From the NCBI GenBank assembly GCA_019918135.1, contig WBZZ01002895.1, forward strand, positions 45,001 through 109,000: a DNA stretch of 64,000 nucleotides, read 5' to 3'. A program made the translations under genes and the position numbers. Below the pieces are notes generated by a model. The model made no database searches and was not told the DNA's origin. It worked only from the letters and a program-made list of their open reading frames with translations. Origin of the DNA: Paulinella micropora (taxonomy: Eukaryota > Cercozoa > Imbricatea > Euglyphida > Paulinellidae). Shown here piece by piece: positions 19,508 to 30,024 of the stretch; the stretch's first letter is position 1; the number at the start of each line of letters is the position of its first letter.

Positions 19508-22332
19508 ATGAAGAAAAAGCTAGATCCTTTAGCACGATTTAAGAGGCAAGACCGAAGGGAGGAGGCAGGCAGCGCACCAGTACCGGCTGGCTTACGTCCC
19601 CCTCTAGCTCCCGCATCTTCCCCAGCCCCGGATCCCCTAGCTCGCTTCAGAAAACACTTTGATCTGCCATCAACTCTGGTTTATCCGCCGCTTTCTCATC
19701 CACCACTGCGAGTTCTAGCAGTGTGAGTTCTAGCAGCAGTAGTAATAGCAGCAGCAGCGCAGCGAGGCGTGTTGTCTCTGGAACTTCAACTGGTGGGCTG
19801 CATATACAACCCCCTCATTTCCCAACCTTTACTAATACCATTGCTCCGACTCTCCGCCGCCAGGCAGCGTCTAAGACTTCCACCACAACTCCCGATAGCT
19901 CTAGCGGTGCACAACTGTCGGAGCAGGAAGTCGAGGACTTGAAGTTGTATGTCCGATACGATGCTCCGATCCAGAGAAGAAAGGTCGCCCGTAAAACCGC
20001 CAGAGCTTATATCATGCGCAAAAGAAAGCGAGGAACTGCGCAAGAGATTCGACCGGCAGCGAGAGAACGTTTACTAGGCATAACTCTAGCACAGCTTGAT
20101 CATGAGCTTCATTCTGCATGCTGCAAAGATCGATATTGCTTTATGTTCGTATCTACTGAACACTGCATACAAGCACGCATAAAAAATGCGTGCAAATCGA
20201 TGAAAGAGCTCACTTCCTGGACGGCGTCACAGATAGAAGCTTTTGACCTTGACGGAGTCAGACAGTACCGAATTCGAGGGCGCCCGGTATGCAGGCGCAT
20301 GTGGCAGCGTTATCATGGCATAGGAAATAGAACTATGAGCCGCGCTCTCGGACTTTACAACCGCAACAAACAATTTTATCTCAGCGGAGGCTCGCTTTCA
20401 GGGCGTATATGTCAGGATGACTGGATATACAGCATAATGTTCGACTACTTTGTGAAAAACGTAGAGACCATAGCTGACGGTATCTGGCATCTACAGAAGA
20501 TAGATGACTTTGAGAACATGTTCTCATACATCTGCAAGGAGTGGGAAAAAGAGATCCCTGGTATTGGGAAGCCAAATGGACCTCTCCCCTCCAAGAAAGC
20601 AGTGAAAAAGGTCCAGAAGCGTGATTGGTCGCACGTAAAAGAGATGCGCAAGGGGGAGTACGGTGTGTGCCAGACGTGCTGGGACCTTATGATGGAACGA
20701 GATGCGGGGTTTTCAGGAGAGCTCAGCGCAGCTGAGTTCAAAGCAAGGAACGAATTGCATCATAAAATCCACCAAATCTGCCGTAGACATCACCAGAATC
20801 GTATCACACAAGCCGCCGTAGCACACCAGTGGCTGTCTTGTTTTACGATTGATATGTCCAAACCTTTCTACATACCATCTGCACGTCGCGTTTTTGATGA
20901 CTTCAAGAACAGGAGTGTTATGGAGCTCATGTGGGGCGGTGCTATTAATTTTGGCGGTAAGATTGAGTACATCCTGGTGCATGGCCCCGGCATTGCGCAC
21001 AGTGCCAACTCTAATATCACGTTCCTTTACCATCTGCTGCGTGCCGATCTGTTTGATCCCGTGACTATGTCTGCTGACGAGCTCGACCTTGAGGTAGATG
21101 GTGCAGGCGATAACACTGCGGTGCATGCGCAGATGTTTTACTATCATCTCTGCAAAGTGAATTGGAAAAACCGTGTCCGTATCAACCGGTGCCCCCGTCA
21201 CCACACCCACAACATCCAAGACCAGAGACATTACATAACCGGACACTTTGGTTGGAACAAGACTCTCACTACTACTAACCTCACGCAAGGCCTCTACAAG
21301 ATGATGCTTGGATACCGCAACAGCCAGCGGCGGGTGGTTTTGTTGCTCCTCACTCAGAGCTACGACTGGGAAAAGTACTTTGCACCGTGTGTTAACCCCA
21401 ATGCTAAGCACACCAACAAACCGTTGTCTTGGCAGTACACCGCGTCCTCCGAGGAATGTGGCATGCCAACCGCCGAGTATAAACAGCAGGGCGACGCAGA
21501 TCCCTGCTGGTGCGGAGAGGGTGGCGAGCCTGGCTGTCCCCCACTCAATCTCTATATCAGGGAACCCATCCTTGAACGCCCGAACCCGCTCCCTCCTGTT
21601 CAGTGGGTCACTGACCAGCAGAAAGAAGATCTTACTTCAATTTTCAACTCTGGTCACATGAGCGAGCAGGAAGTGCAGCTAATGCGTGAGTATATGCTCA
21701 CATACCAGTTTACTAACATACGGAGGGAAGGCAAGTATGGTCAGGATGGGCTGCCTGGTTATCCCGCTAGTATCGGGCCTGTGGAAGACAAGCGAGGGCA
21801 TGCATGGGTGGCTAAGAACATCAGAGTTCTTGATGAAATCCCTCCGGACCTTTGGTCTGTTCCCCGTGCAAGGTTCCAAGCAAGGAAGGATAGGGATCAA
21901 CTCACTCCGGCCGAAAGTGCCCCGTTGCCCAAACACCTCATCTATTCCAGCAAGCCCACACCCAAGCATCCCAAAACATATCCTGGCTCGCGGGCTATGA
22001 CGAGTGAGGAGGAGAAGGAATGGGCCAGCATTGGAATTGAAAAAGATCCTGTGCTTGAGATTGAGACTAAATGTGCCGAAGCGGTAAGTCAGGGTCTCAA
22101 TGAGGAGAAGTTTTGCAAGATGCCTGGTGTGACTGTCGAGCTTCTCAAAAAATATTGTCAAGCTAAGGGTCTCCCGACTTCCGGGAATGAGCCAGCGCTT
22201 GTAACTCGTGTATGGGAGCACATAGTTGTAGAATCCCAGGCCGAAGAAAGCGACGACTTAGACAGGCTGGAGGAGCAGAATGCGCTGGCAGGCAATTCAG
22301 ACTTTGAATTTTCGGGAAACGAAGATGATTGA
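19508..22332 (+). CDS. Transposase-like protein with C-terminal SAP motif
   Basis: Large protein (about 869 codons in the main frame from about 19723, plus an N-terminal extension from the ATG at 19508). The extension carries two LDPLARFKR/PDPLARFRK motifs and then a Ser-rich stretch. A frame change lies between about 19665 and 19725. The core has C-x2-C (CQTCW), HHKIHQICRRHH, then HSANSNITFLYHLL and LEVDGAGDNTA, whose acidic residues suit an RNase H-like (DDE) nuclease. GHFGWNKTLTTTNL follows. Near the end, VTVELLKKYCQAKGLPTSGN fits a DNA-binding SAP motif. It is intronless and related to the intron-containing gene at 60394-63897. The family is not named; DUF7869-like is a guess. Confidence 0.6.
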
Positions 22333-22363
22333 TATGGAAATTACAGAATATCTGTTAGATCAG

Positions 22364-22796
22364 ATGTTTCAAACTAGTTTTGATTGTTTTTGATGAAATA
22401 CCAAGGTAGGAAGACCGCACTTAGTCGCATTGGTAGGTGGCGGCGGGGGGGGGGGGGGGGTGGTCGGTACCGGTCACCCCACCCGCACAGCCACCTCCCA
22501 AATCATTTCCTCGCTTGTCAAATCATTTCATATGATTAGATTAGATGTTTTTAAAGTAGTTTTGATTGTTTTTGATGAAATACCAAGGTAGGAAGACCGC
22601 ACTTAGTCGCATTGGTAGGTGGCGGGGGGGGGGTGGTCGGTACCGGTCACCCCACCCGCACAGCCACCTCCCAAATCATTTCCTCGCTTGTCAAATCATT
22701 TCATATGATTAGATTAGATGTTTTTAAAGTAGTTTTGATTGTGTTTGATGAAATATCAAGGTAGGAAGACCGCACTTAGTCGCATTGGTAGGTAGC
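22364..22796 (+). repeat. Subterminal tandem repeat, about 175-180 bp, 2.5 copies
   Basis: Units start at 22364, 22545 and 22718 and contain AGGAAGACCGCACTTAGTCGC, a G-run of 8-17 bases, and the palindrome-like GGTCGGTACCGGTCACC. The third unit runs into the right terminal inverted repeat. Confidence 0.85.
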
Positions 22797-23018
22797 GGGG
22801 GGGGGGGGTCCCCGGACCGGTACGGACAAGTAAAACTTCCACCTTCCATATTATTTTTTTATTGAAAAAACGTTGGATATCAATAAATTTTTTGTTTTCC
22901 ATCGTGTTTTAGCTGTTTTAAATGATCCGGCATGCTTTATTTATATTTTGAAAAATTCGACTTAAACAGACTTGATTGGACTTAAAACGTGACATCACAT
23001 TTTTGTGAATCCATAGTT
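22797..23018 (-). repeat. Right terminal inverted repeat
   Basis: This is the reverse complement of the left terminus, ending CCATAGTT at 23018 with TAGA directly outside. The inner part matches less well and merges with the subterminal repeats. Confidence 0.8.
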
Positions 23019-23022
23019 TAGA
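23019..23022. repeat. Target-site duplication, right (TAGA)
   Basis: Same four bases as 14169-14172. Confidence 0.7.
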
Positions 23023-23496
23023 CAGTCTTAAGGGGCCAACGTACCAATTAAAATCGCTTGCTGGTCTAACCTTTTTTGCAGCTAAAGATTTGGCATCTGC
23101 TTGTATGGCAGACAGAATTCTTTGGGCGGACGACTCCGCCTCCTCGCCAGTCAGACTTCTGGGGGTCCACTGCTCATCAGAATACGACCATGCACGTGTT
23201 ACTACAGGAAGCATACAGAGTCGGATGGCCTGCCCTCGTACCAACATAACATGGTGGGACTGGCCTGAGGCTGTTCCTTCTATGAGCTTTTTTTGTTGCA
23301 AAGTTTCCAACTTCGAGACAGCGGCAAAGTAATCTTCAAAGCGCTTTTTCACCGACGCGTCTTCTTGCTCTTGCCTTTCTCGTTCTTGCCAGTAATCATA
23401 TTCGTCGTCATAAAAGCCAAAAGGTTCTCTTTGAGCCCAGGAGGCTTCTGACGTCCATTGCGGTGGGGTCCTATAATCTGGATTTGGCACACTCAT
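23023..23496 (-). pseudogene. Kinase-like protein, N-terminal part (split by a DNA transposon)
   Basis: The ATG at 23496 starts MSVPNPDYRTPPQWTSEASW, after a pyrimidine/purine-rich leader. The segment is acidic and aromatic (FYDDEYDYWQERE), then helical (KKRFEDYFAAVSKLETLQQK), and ends SDFNWYVGPLRLS next to the transposon. Its partner is 13162-14172 on the far side of the insert. Apart from the transposon I see no other disruption in this part. Confidence 0.5.
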
Positions 23497-23784
23497 GGGC
23501 CAAAATTTGCTCTCTTTAAATACTACAGAGAAGGACAAAAAAAACAAGCCTCCCGAGGGAGAATCTTTTTTAACCAATCTTCCCCCCCCCTCCCCCGCCC
23601 TTTCCCGCCCGCGAGCGCTCACTCAGAAAAGTGCAAGTAACGGTCACTCAGCCTTCTAGCCCTACCCGTGCGCGCGACAGGGGCACGGACGAGGAAATGA
23701 GGGGGAGGGGGGTGAGTAGTGAGTGGAGAAAAGAAATATATACAGGGGGCGCGAGGCCACAAGACAGAGAATTAAAAAAGAAAA

Positions 23785-24198
23785 TCAACAGCGCGCCACC
23801 GCCACAGCGAGCGGCCAGGCGCTAAGGTTCTGCTTAAACCCGCAGGCAAAATCTAGCATGTTACTAGCGCGAGCGTCGGCGCGTACACGCCAGCCGCCGA
23901 TGTCGCGGTTGAAGTCCGAGGCCTCGAAGAAGGCACAAGCCAGGCTCGTCACGCGACCGACGTCCCAGCCGCTAATGTCCCCGTTGAAGCTGCGCGCGTT
24001 CGAGAACGTTCTGTACAACGAGGTCACCGCCGTGGTGTTCCAGTACAAGGGCTGCCCGCGCACACTTTCACCGTTGACTGGGGGCATGGCGCGCCGCAAA
24101 CGTGCACCCAGGCCCCTGGCACCTCGAGTTGCACCAAGGACTCGGGCAGCTATCCAGACAACCAACTGATCGTCATTCGGATCCGGGGCGAATTGCAC
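23785..24198 (-). pseudogene. BspA-like/DUF285 repeat segment, inverted piece
   Basis: The part upstream of about 24060 is antisense to the neighbouring plus-strand gene and is probably not coding on this strand. The remainder contains PLYWNTTAVTSLYRTFSNAR, SFNGDISGWDVGRVTS and DFNRDIGGWRVRAD. These are DUF285 repeats (F-N-x-D-I-x-x-W-D-V), the surface-protein repeat family seen in BspA-like proteins of protists, bacteria and some large viruses. It lies head to head with a similar plus-strand segment at 24373-24813. The two appear to be parts of one gene rearranged by an inversion near 24060. Confidence 0.55.
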
Positions 24199-24813
24199 GG
24201 CCTGCGGCGGGTCGGCGACAGCTCGCTGAGCATCCTGGCCATTAACTCTTGGGGTAATGTGAGCCTGACCACAGCCGAAGCATCGTTCCAGCCGGACACC
24301 TCAGTCTACGGCGCTTACCGCAACTCGCTCTTTTACAGCGATCGTTACTCCGACCTGGCGAGCCTGTCGTAAGTGGCGCCCATCACGGGCACCCAGGCCC
24401 TGCGCTACGTGGACAACTTCCGCTACCTGTTCGTCGGCGCACGCAGCCTGGTGGGCGACCTCCGGGACTGGGACATCCCGCTGCGGGGCTCTTTGTACAC
24501 GATGCTGTCAGGAGCGCGCATGCTCAACCAGCCCTTGTACTGGAACACTACAGCCGTGACCGAGCTCGGTGACACGTTCGCGTATGCCATGAACTTTAAC
24601 GGCGACATCAGCCACTGGGACGTGGGCCGGGTCACGGCTATGAACTCTGCCTTTATGTATGCCCAGAGTTTCAATATGGACATGAGCGGCTGGAACGTAG
24701 GCGCCGTCACCGACACTACCTTTATGCTGCTAAGGGCCTGCGCCTTCAAACAGAACCTCGGTGCGTGGCCTAGCCAGATCCGGCCGGCCGTGACCAGTTG
24801 CCCGACCCGCTGA
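24090..24813 (+). pseudogene. BspA-like/DUF285 repeat protein remnant
   Basis: The upstream part reads plausibly (SWGNVSLTTAEASFQPDTSV) and the downstream part has three DUF285 units (SLVGDLRDWD, NFNGDISHWDVGRVTAM, SFNMDMSGWNVGAVTD), ending FKQNLGAWPSQI. No ATG begins the longest open stretch and about one interruption is present. DUF285 proteins are usually secreted or surface leucine-rich-like solenoids; no signal peptide is visible here. The same terminal unit (FKQNL-AWP) ends the inverted piece at 23785-24198. Confidence 0.6.
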
Positions 24814-24992
24814 CCTACCGTAGATAACCAAAAAAACAACAACAGCCTAATGGCTGAGCTGTAAATTTCTTATTTTAAAAAATTCTTTGTGCTGGGGTTT
24901 TTTTTTAAAAAAAGACCGCTGGCGAAAGAGGATTGTTTTTTTTTTTTTAAATTGAACGGAAATTTTCTTTGGTTCCGACCGCCTTGGGCTCG

Positions 24993-26698
24993 TCACCCGG
25001 AAAGATCACCCCCCGTTTGCACTACCACCTCCCCATTCCCGCCGGAACACTCTCGCACTCGCGCGCCCAGCCGGTCGAAGGAGGCAGGCGCGCGGGTAGC
25101 TGCCAGCGGCGCAAACAGCCGTTGGTACAGGCTGACTGTCGACCGAGCGTTGGGCAGCCACAGGGCCCTCTCCTCGTCTTTCAGCAGCAGGCCATGCCAA
25201 ATAGAGAATACCAAAAGCAGCCAGGGGTGGCCAATCGGTTTGTCGTACGACAGATCCCGGGGGTCGTGGCTGTGCGCGACCATCAGCGCCCGTGCCAACG
25301 ACAGCAAAAGGCAGCTGCGCTCGCTACCGTCCTGGTCGGGCGTGCCGCGGTTTGCTGTCTGTATTGCTGGCCGAACATATAGACAGTCGTTTAGCTCTCG
25401 GCCAGACAGTTGCGCTCGGAAGTGGTAGCGGGCCTGTCGGGCTTGTAGTGGTACCAACAGCGCCGGCCCACGAACCAAACTACGCAGTGCGGATGCGTGT
25501 CGACCGAGCGCCGGCTGACGAGAAACGTGCTGTAACACAACAGGTCCTCGGGCGTGAGGGTAGTCGTCGCGTCATCGAGATCCCACGTGATCCTGCGCGG
25601 GCACAGCCGTTTAAACGGCCGGGAATGTCCGTACCGGAACTCGTGCAGCTTCTGCAGCACAGCGTTGCCGCTGGCGCCGATGCCGGTGCCCAAACGGTTG
25701 TCCCACGAGGCCAGCAAACCCAGCCCGAAGAACACGCGCCCGTTCCTGAAACCCACGTTGCGCTGCCAATCGAACCGCCCTACGTCGCCTATGGCGCGCA
25801 GCCACCACCGCAGCACCTAGGCGTCGTAAGTTGCGACAACGATGGCGTTGTCCCAGCCCAGCACGCGCGGCCACCGAAAAGGAACATAATGCAACGTCAG
25901 CGGGGCGCTGGTGTCGACGTCGCAGCCGGCAAAGGTGTAGTGCGTGCGGGCGGCCGCGTAGCTCCAGGCGAACGCGGCGGCCCCCGATTGTAGCCCCACG
26001 CCGCCGCCCCGCTGCTGCCTAATCTCGGGCGACGAGAGTCCCAGCGCCAGCCAGTGCAGCCTAGCTATAGACCAGCGCCCGGTCGCGACGTAACAGCGCC
26101 CGGCGGACAGTCCGGCGCCTAGCACGGGCCAGCGCCAGCAGGGCACGAACGGCTCCCCGGCGTCGGGCCACTCGAGCGCCCAGCGCAAGGTTCGCTCGAA
26201 GTAGTTCAGCACGTCGTGGACTGTCTGTCGGCGCGCGCTTGCGACCCGACAATCTCCGCGGTGTTCGCGTGCTAATGTCAGAACGCACACGGGGTCGCGG
26301 TCGAACAACGCGTTGAAGTCCGCGTTCGGCAGGTCGTGCGCCAGCAGCCTGGCCCTGGCCCCCAGGTCCACCCACTGCAAATGTCCGCCTTCCAGCAGCA
26401 CCACGACGCGGCGGAGCGTGTCGAGGTCGTCGTGCCAGGGCCGGCCCGCCAACAACCGGAGGAGACTGGTGAACCGCGGGCGCGCCGTCGGGCGCGGCGG
26501 CGGGTGTTGCTCGAAGAACTGCAGCCCGGCCCGCACCAAAACCTGCGCGTCGGCGGTTGGGTCTTGTGCCAGGCCCAGGCACAGCTCGAACAGCTCGGGA
26601 AACCAAATCTTTTGGCGGATAACAGAAACAAGGGATTTGAGAGGGAGGGGGGAAGGGCCGTACAAACCGAACCCTCCCCTCCCCTGTCTCCCATCCAT
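24993..26698 (-). pseudogene. Virus-like protein of unknown function (broken)
   Basis: A GC-rich minus-strand coding region begins at the ATG at 26698 (MDGRQGRGGFGLYG). It is rich in Arg, Trp and Leu, for example LFELCLGLAQDPTADAQVL and LHYVPFRWPRVLGWDNAIVV. Coding character continues to about 24993 but the region is interrupted in about two places. No motif or transmembrane segment is recognisable. Style and length match the other unknown virus-like genes. Confidence is moderate that this was one gene and low on any role. Confidence 0.45.
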
Positions 26699-27154
26699 CT
26701 GAAAACATTTGAGTTCCCTCTTGCGGGATCAAAAGACAAGCGAAAATCAAACAAAGGAGCGGGGCCCACCCTTTTTTCTTACCATCCGGCACCCCCCCTC
26801 CTTCCCACCCTTTTCTCCCATGGTCTAAAGTGCAAGCAACCGCCCCCCCCCCCCCCCACTCCTCTTTCACCCCCGGACCAGCGCTGGTCCGGGGGTACTC
26901 ACTGTGTAAAAAAAAAGGAAAGGAGGAAGAAGTTCGTGGCCTTGACGTTACTCGGCGGTACCGGGCGGCGCTTGTTTTTTGCGCTGTCTGTCCTACTCTG
27001 GCGATCTCACACTTTGTATTTATTAAAAAGAAGTAAACGAAATTGTTTTGCTAAGCTTTGACATTTAAAGGAGTCTAGTGAACACTTTTTGCGTACTGGT
27101 GGTTTTCAAGTCTGTGCTTTGTTGTAAAAGTTCTAGCACGAGGATAGCGTGCAA
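26699..27154. other. Intergenic region with palindrome
   Basis: No gene is supported. A C16 tract lies at about 26843-26858, followed by a perfect 28 bp palindrome at 26869-26896. Confidence 0.6.
26869..26896. repeat. Perfect 28 bp palindrome
   Basis: Each half is ACCCCCGGACCAGC or its complement, with no spacer (centre AGC|GCT). It sits just after a C16 tract between two gene blocks. It could extrude as a cruciform or bind a dimeric protein. Confidence 0.9.
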
Positions 27155-27697
27155 TTAGTCGAGGCCTGAGGTTTTGTTTAGCTGTCGTCCGAATTCGTCC
27201 CAAATAGCACCACACGCACACTTTTCAGACTGCTCGTCGCACAACAATTCTCCGCAGTTTTCGCCCTCGCACTCGCGCACGGCGTAGCATTCTCCACTCG
27301 CAACCGCGTCGTCGTTTACTTCCTGCAGCGGGTGCAGCAGCGCGCAGGCACCAGCCAGGGCCCCGAAAAGCTCACGAAGCAACGGCGCCGCTGCTGTTGC
27401 CTTTGCGCTAACCTCTTGAACTCTTTGGCCTAAGGCCGCGACCTTGGCTTCTGTCGAGGCGGACTTTTCCCAACAGGCCCGGTACCTGCGGCGCTGGGCA
27501 CAGAAAGCGCGGTTAACCGTGTCGGTCCCACGCGTAATCAGGACCAGGTCTTCTTCCGCCAGCACAGGCCTGCTAGCGGTCTGCGGACATTGCAGGCGTG
27601 CCTTCTTGCGCAACGGAGAAGAGGCTGGGGAAGGGTCAGGCCCGCGTTCTTTCTGGTTCTGGTCGCCCTGGTCCGTGGTGGCGGCGGTAGTGCTCAT
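27155..27697 (-). CDS. Cys-rich-tailed protein of unknown function
   Basis: Intact 180-residue frame from an ATG at 27697. The N-terminus is polar (MSTTAATTDQGDQNQKERG) with a basic PLRKKAR patch. The middle is helical and could form a coiled coil (EAKVAALGQRVQEVSAKA). The C-terminus has seven cysteines (CYAVRECEGENCGELLCDE, then KCACG), possibly a zinc site. It has the GC-rich style of the virus-like genes. No family is recognised. Confidence 0.5.
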   Translation of the reverse strand: MSTTAATTDQGDQNQKERGPDPSPASSPLRKKARLQCPQTASRPVLAEEDLVLITRGTDTVNRAFCAQRRRYRACWEKSASTEAKVAALGQRVQEVSAKATAAAPLLRELFGALAGACALLHPLQEVNDDAVASGECYAVRECEGENCGELLCDEQSEKCACGAIWDEFGRQLNKTSGLD

Positions 27698-28379
27698 GGT
27701 GTTAGCTTGTTGGCCAGCTAGTTCAAGAGGAAATGGGGAGAGGGGAGGTCAATGCACAGAGGGGAGGTCAATGCACACCAAATCTCCCCTCCCCTCTCCC
27801 CCTCGCCCTTTCCAAAAAAAAATAGATAACCAAGACAGTCGCAGAGACACACACTTGTTTGCTCTCAGTCACGTGTAAGTGTGGTTGGGGCTGTGTGTCG
27901 GTGAGTGTCTCTTTCTCTGTTGCTGCAACCCTTGCCTACAAAAAGGAATTGCTCACCATCGCACCAAAGGCTTTTTTATATGTATCGCTAGGCTTTGTTT
28001 TTAGGTCGTTTTCTTGAATGCTACAAGGCCCCCCCCCCGTCCACCACAATTTCTTTTTCTTAGCTGCCCCAAAAACCCATTGGGCAACTCAATGCTGACA
28101 AGCATTGGGCAGCTCAAATGTTGGCGCGGGGGGGGGGGGGGGGTGCCGTTCCACTCCTGCCCTTTGTCCACTAAAACACTCGCAATTAAGCACACACTTT
28201 TACACATGTACCTACTGAGAGACACAGATAATCACACGAGATCATAAAGAATCACTCATTCACACACACACAAATACACTCAAGAAATTTCCTTCGGGAG
28301 GAAAGAAAAGGCAGTCGGCAATACATTCAGAAATTGCTTTTTTTTTGTTGTTTTTTTGCTCGTGGCCACAGGCAAAAAA
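27698..28379. other. Intergenic region with short dyads
   Basis: No gene is supported. AGAGGGGAGGTCAATGCAC occurs twice near 27735-27776. A dyad CATTGGGCAACTCAATGC/GCATTGGGCAGCTCAA lies at about 28078-28117, followed by a G15 run. Confidence 0.5.
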
Positions 28380-28967
28380 ATGGCCCTCAACCTGGCAGAC
28401 AATTGTTATAATGACGATTGCCCACTGCAAAAGCAGCCACTACCGGCAGAGGAGGTGCACTTCCGCAAGTGTGCCCGTTGCCTCTACGCTACGTACTGCA
28501 GCCGAGAGCGCCAGAAGGCACACTGGAAGAGCGAGCATGGCCAGCTCTGCCGGGACGGCTCTCTGCTCGTGCGCCAGCACCTGCGCCTGAACGCTTACAT
28601 GTCCGTGCTCAGGAAAAAAAAGGAGGGTGACCCACTCACCAGCGAACTAATGTCGTTAGTGCCACGCGGCGAGCAGGGCGGGGTAATGTACGTGTGCCTG
28701 GCCCCGGATGGCCCCGAGAGGCACCGCTACGTGTCGGCACGGACCCTGCGGCGACCGGCTTGGGAAAGACTGCGTGGCCTGGTTTCCGACGTGCCGGTTG
28801 GGCCGCTACGGCACAAGCGCGGACATAATCCTCCTCACCAGGTGCTGTTCGTAGAGGCGCCACTGTCCCGCCTCGCAGACGGGCCAGCGGTTGTTGAGGA
28901 GGATGAGGGCGCTGACTATATGCACTGGCTCAGCGCGTCCGCGGTGATGCTGCTGTGGTTAGTGTAA
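28380..28967 (+). CDS. MYND-type zinc finger protein
   Basis: Intact 195-residue frame from the ATG at 28380, which follows a T-rich leader. Residues about 9-57 form a MYND-like finger: C9, C14, then FRKCARCLYATYCSRERQK and the HWKSEHGQLC end. MYND fingers mediate protein contacts, often in chromatin or methyltransferase proteins, but no SET domain follows. The rest is basic then acidic (PAVVEEDEGADYMHWLS), with a hydrophobic C-terminus (ASAVMLLWLV). Large DNA viruses sometimes carry MYND proteins. Whether this one is viral or captured from a host cannot be told. Confidence 0.65.
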   Translation: MALNLADNCYNDDCPLQKQPLPAEEVHFRKCARCLYATYCSRERQKAHWKSEHGQLCRDGSLLVRQHLRLNAYMSVLRKKKEGDPLTSELMSLVPRGEQGGVMYVCLAPDGPERHRYVSARTLRRPAWERLRGLVSDVPVGPLRHKRGHNPPHQVLFVEAPLSRLADGPAVVEEDEGADYMHWLSASAVMLLWLV

Positions 28968-29130
28968 ATGGCCGACAGAACAGACATAGACAAAAGCATC
29001 CTTGTCGTTTTTTTGTTGCGCTGATGCAGCTTATTAAAAACAACAAAATGCAAACTAGCCTGTGCGGGGAATTTACACGTACATAAGAAACGAAAAGCCG
29101 TTCTTGTTCGCTCTCAGCCACGTGTAGGTG

Positions 29131-29403
29131 TGAGGTGTGTGTGTATGGTTGTGTGTGCGTGTGCGGTTGTGTGTGTGTGTGGTTGTGTGTGTGTGTGTGG
29201 TGTGTGTGTGTGTGTATGGTTGTGTGTGTGTGGTGTGTGTGTGTGTGTATGGTTGTGTGTGTGTGTGTGTGTGGTTGTGTGTGTGTGTGTGGTTGTGTGT
29301 GTATATGGTTTTGTGTGTGTGTGTGTGTGTGTGGTTGTGTGTGTGTGTATGGTTATGTGTGTGTGTGTGTGCGGTTGTGTGTGTGTGTGTGTGTGTGCGC
29401 GGT

Positions 29404-29437
<34 letters not shown>

Positions 29438-29516
29438 GTTGTTTGTGTGTGTGCGCGGTTGTTTGTGTGTGTGTGGTTGTGTGTGTGTGTGTGTGTGCGG
29501 TTGTGTGTGTGTGTGG

Positions 29517-29562
<46 letters not shown>

Positions 29563-29694
29563 TGTGTGTATGGTTGTGTGTGTGTGGTGTGTGTGTGTGT
29601 ATGGTTGTGTGTGTGTGTATGGTTGTGTGTGTGTGTGTGGTTGTGTGTGTATATGGTTGTGTGTGTGTGTGTGTGTGGTTGTGTGTGTGTATGG

Positions 29695-29725
<31 letters not shown>

Positions 29726-29835
29726 GTTGTGTGTGTGTGTGTGCGCGGTTGTTTGTGTGTGTGCGCGGTTGTTTGTGTGTGTGTGGTTGTGTGTGTGTGT
29801 GTGCTTGTGTGTGTGTGTGTGTGTGCTGTTTGTTG
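29131..29835 (+). repeat. 700 bp TG-rich microsatellite
   Basis: Runs of (TG)n are broken at intervals by GGT, GCGGT and ATGGT, giving a higher-order pattern. The Cys/Val and His/Thr frames in it are artefacts. Long TG tracts can adopt Z-DNA. Confidence 0.95.
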
Positions 29836-30024
29836 CAGTTGTTTGTCTGCGAAAAAAATTTACATACACTTTTTTCCCACTGCAACCCACCCTTGAATTC
29901 AATTAGAATTTCCTCCCCCATTCTAGTAAAGGCAACTAAAGGCCCTACATATAGGTCGTTTTGGAAAAAGGCTCCCCCCCCCCTCCCCGCCTGTCTTGGC
30001 ACTGGTTTTGGCCCCACACCCACT

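Larger units (their letters stand above)
14173..23018. mobile_element. 8.85 kb DNA transposon with long terminal inverted repeats
   Basis: The ends read AACTATGGATTCACAAAAATGT inward from the left and the same inward from the right, and the match continues imperfectly for about 220 bp. Both ends are flanked by TAGA (14169-14172 and 23019-23022), taken as the target-site duplication. Inside are subterminal tandem repeats, a transposase-like gene (plus strand, about 19508-22332) and a large charged accessory gene (minus strand, 15089-18075), transcribed away from each other. It inserted into a kinase-like gene whose frame is in the same phase on the two sides. I cannot name the superfamily. Confidence 0.85.

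Noticed and set aside
20713-22221. Minus-strand frames opposite the transposase
   Set aside because: The plus strand carries motifs conserved with the 60.4-63.9 kb homologue; the minus frames do not.
14173-23018. Calling the transposon part of the original virus
   Set aside because: Its inverted repeats and TAGA duplication show it is a separate later insertion into the virus-like block.
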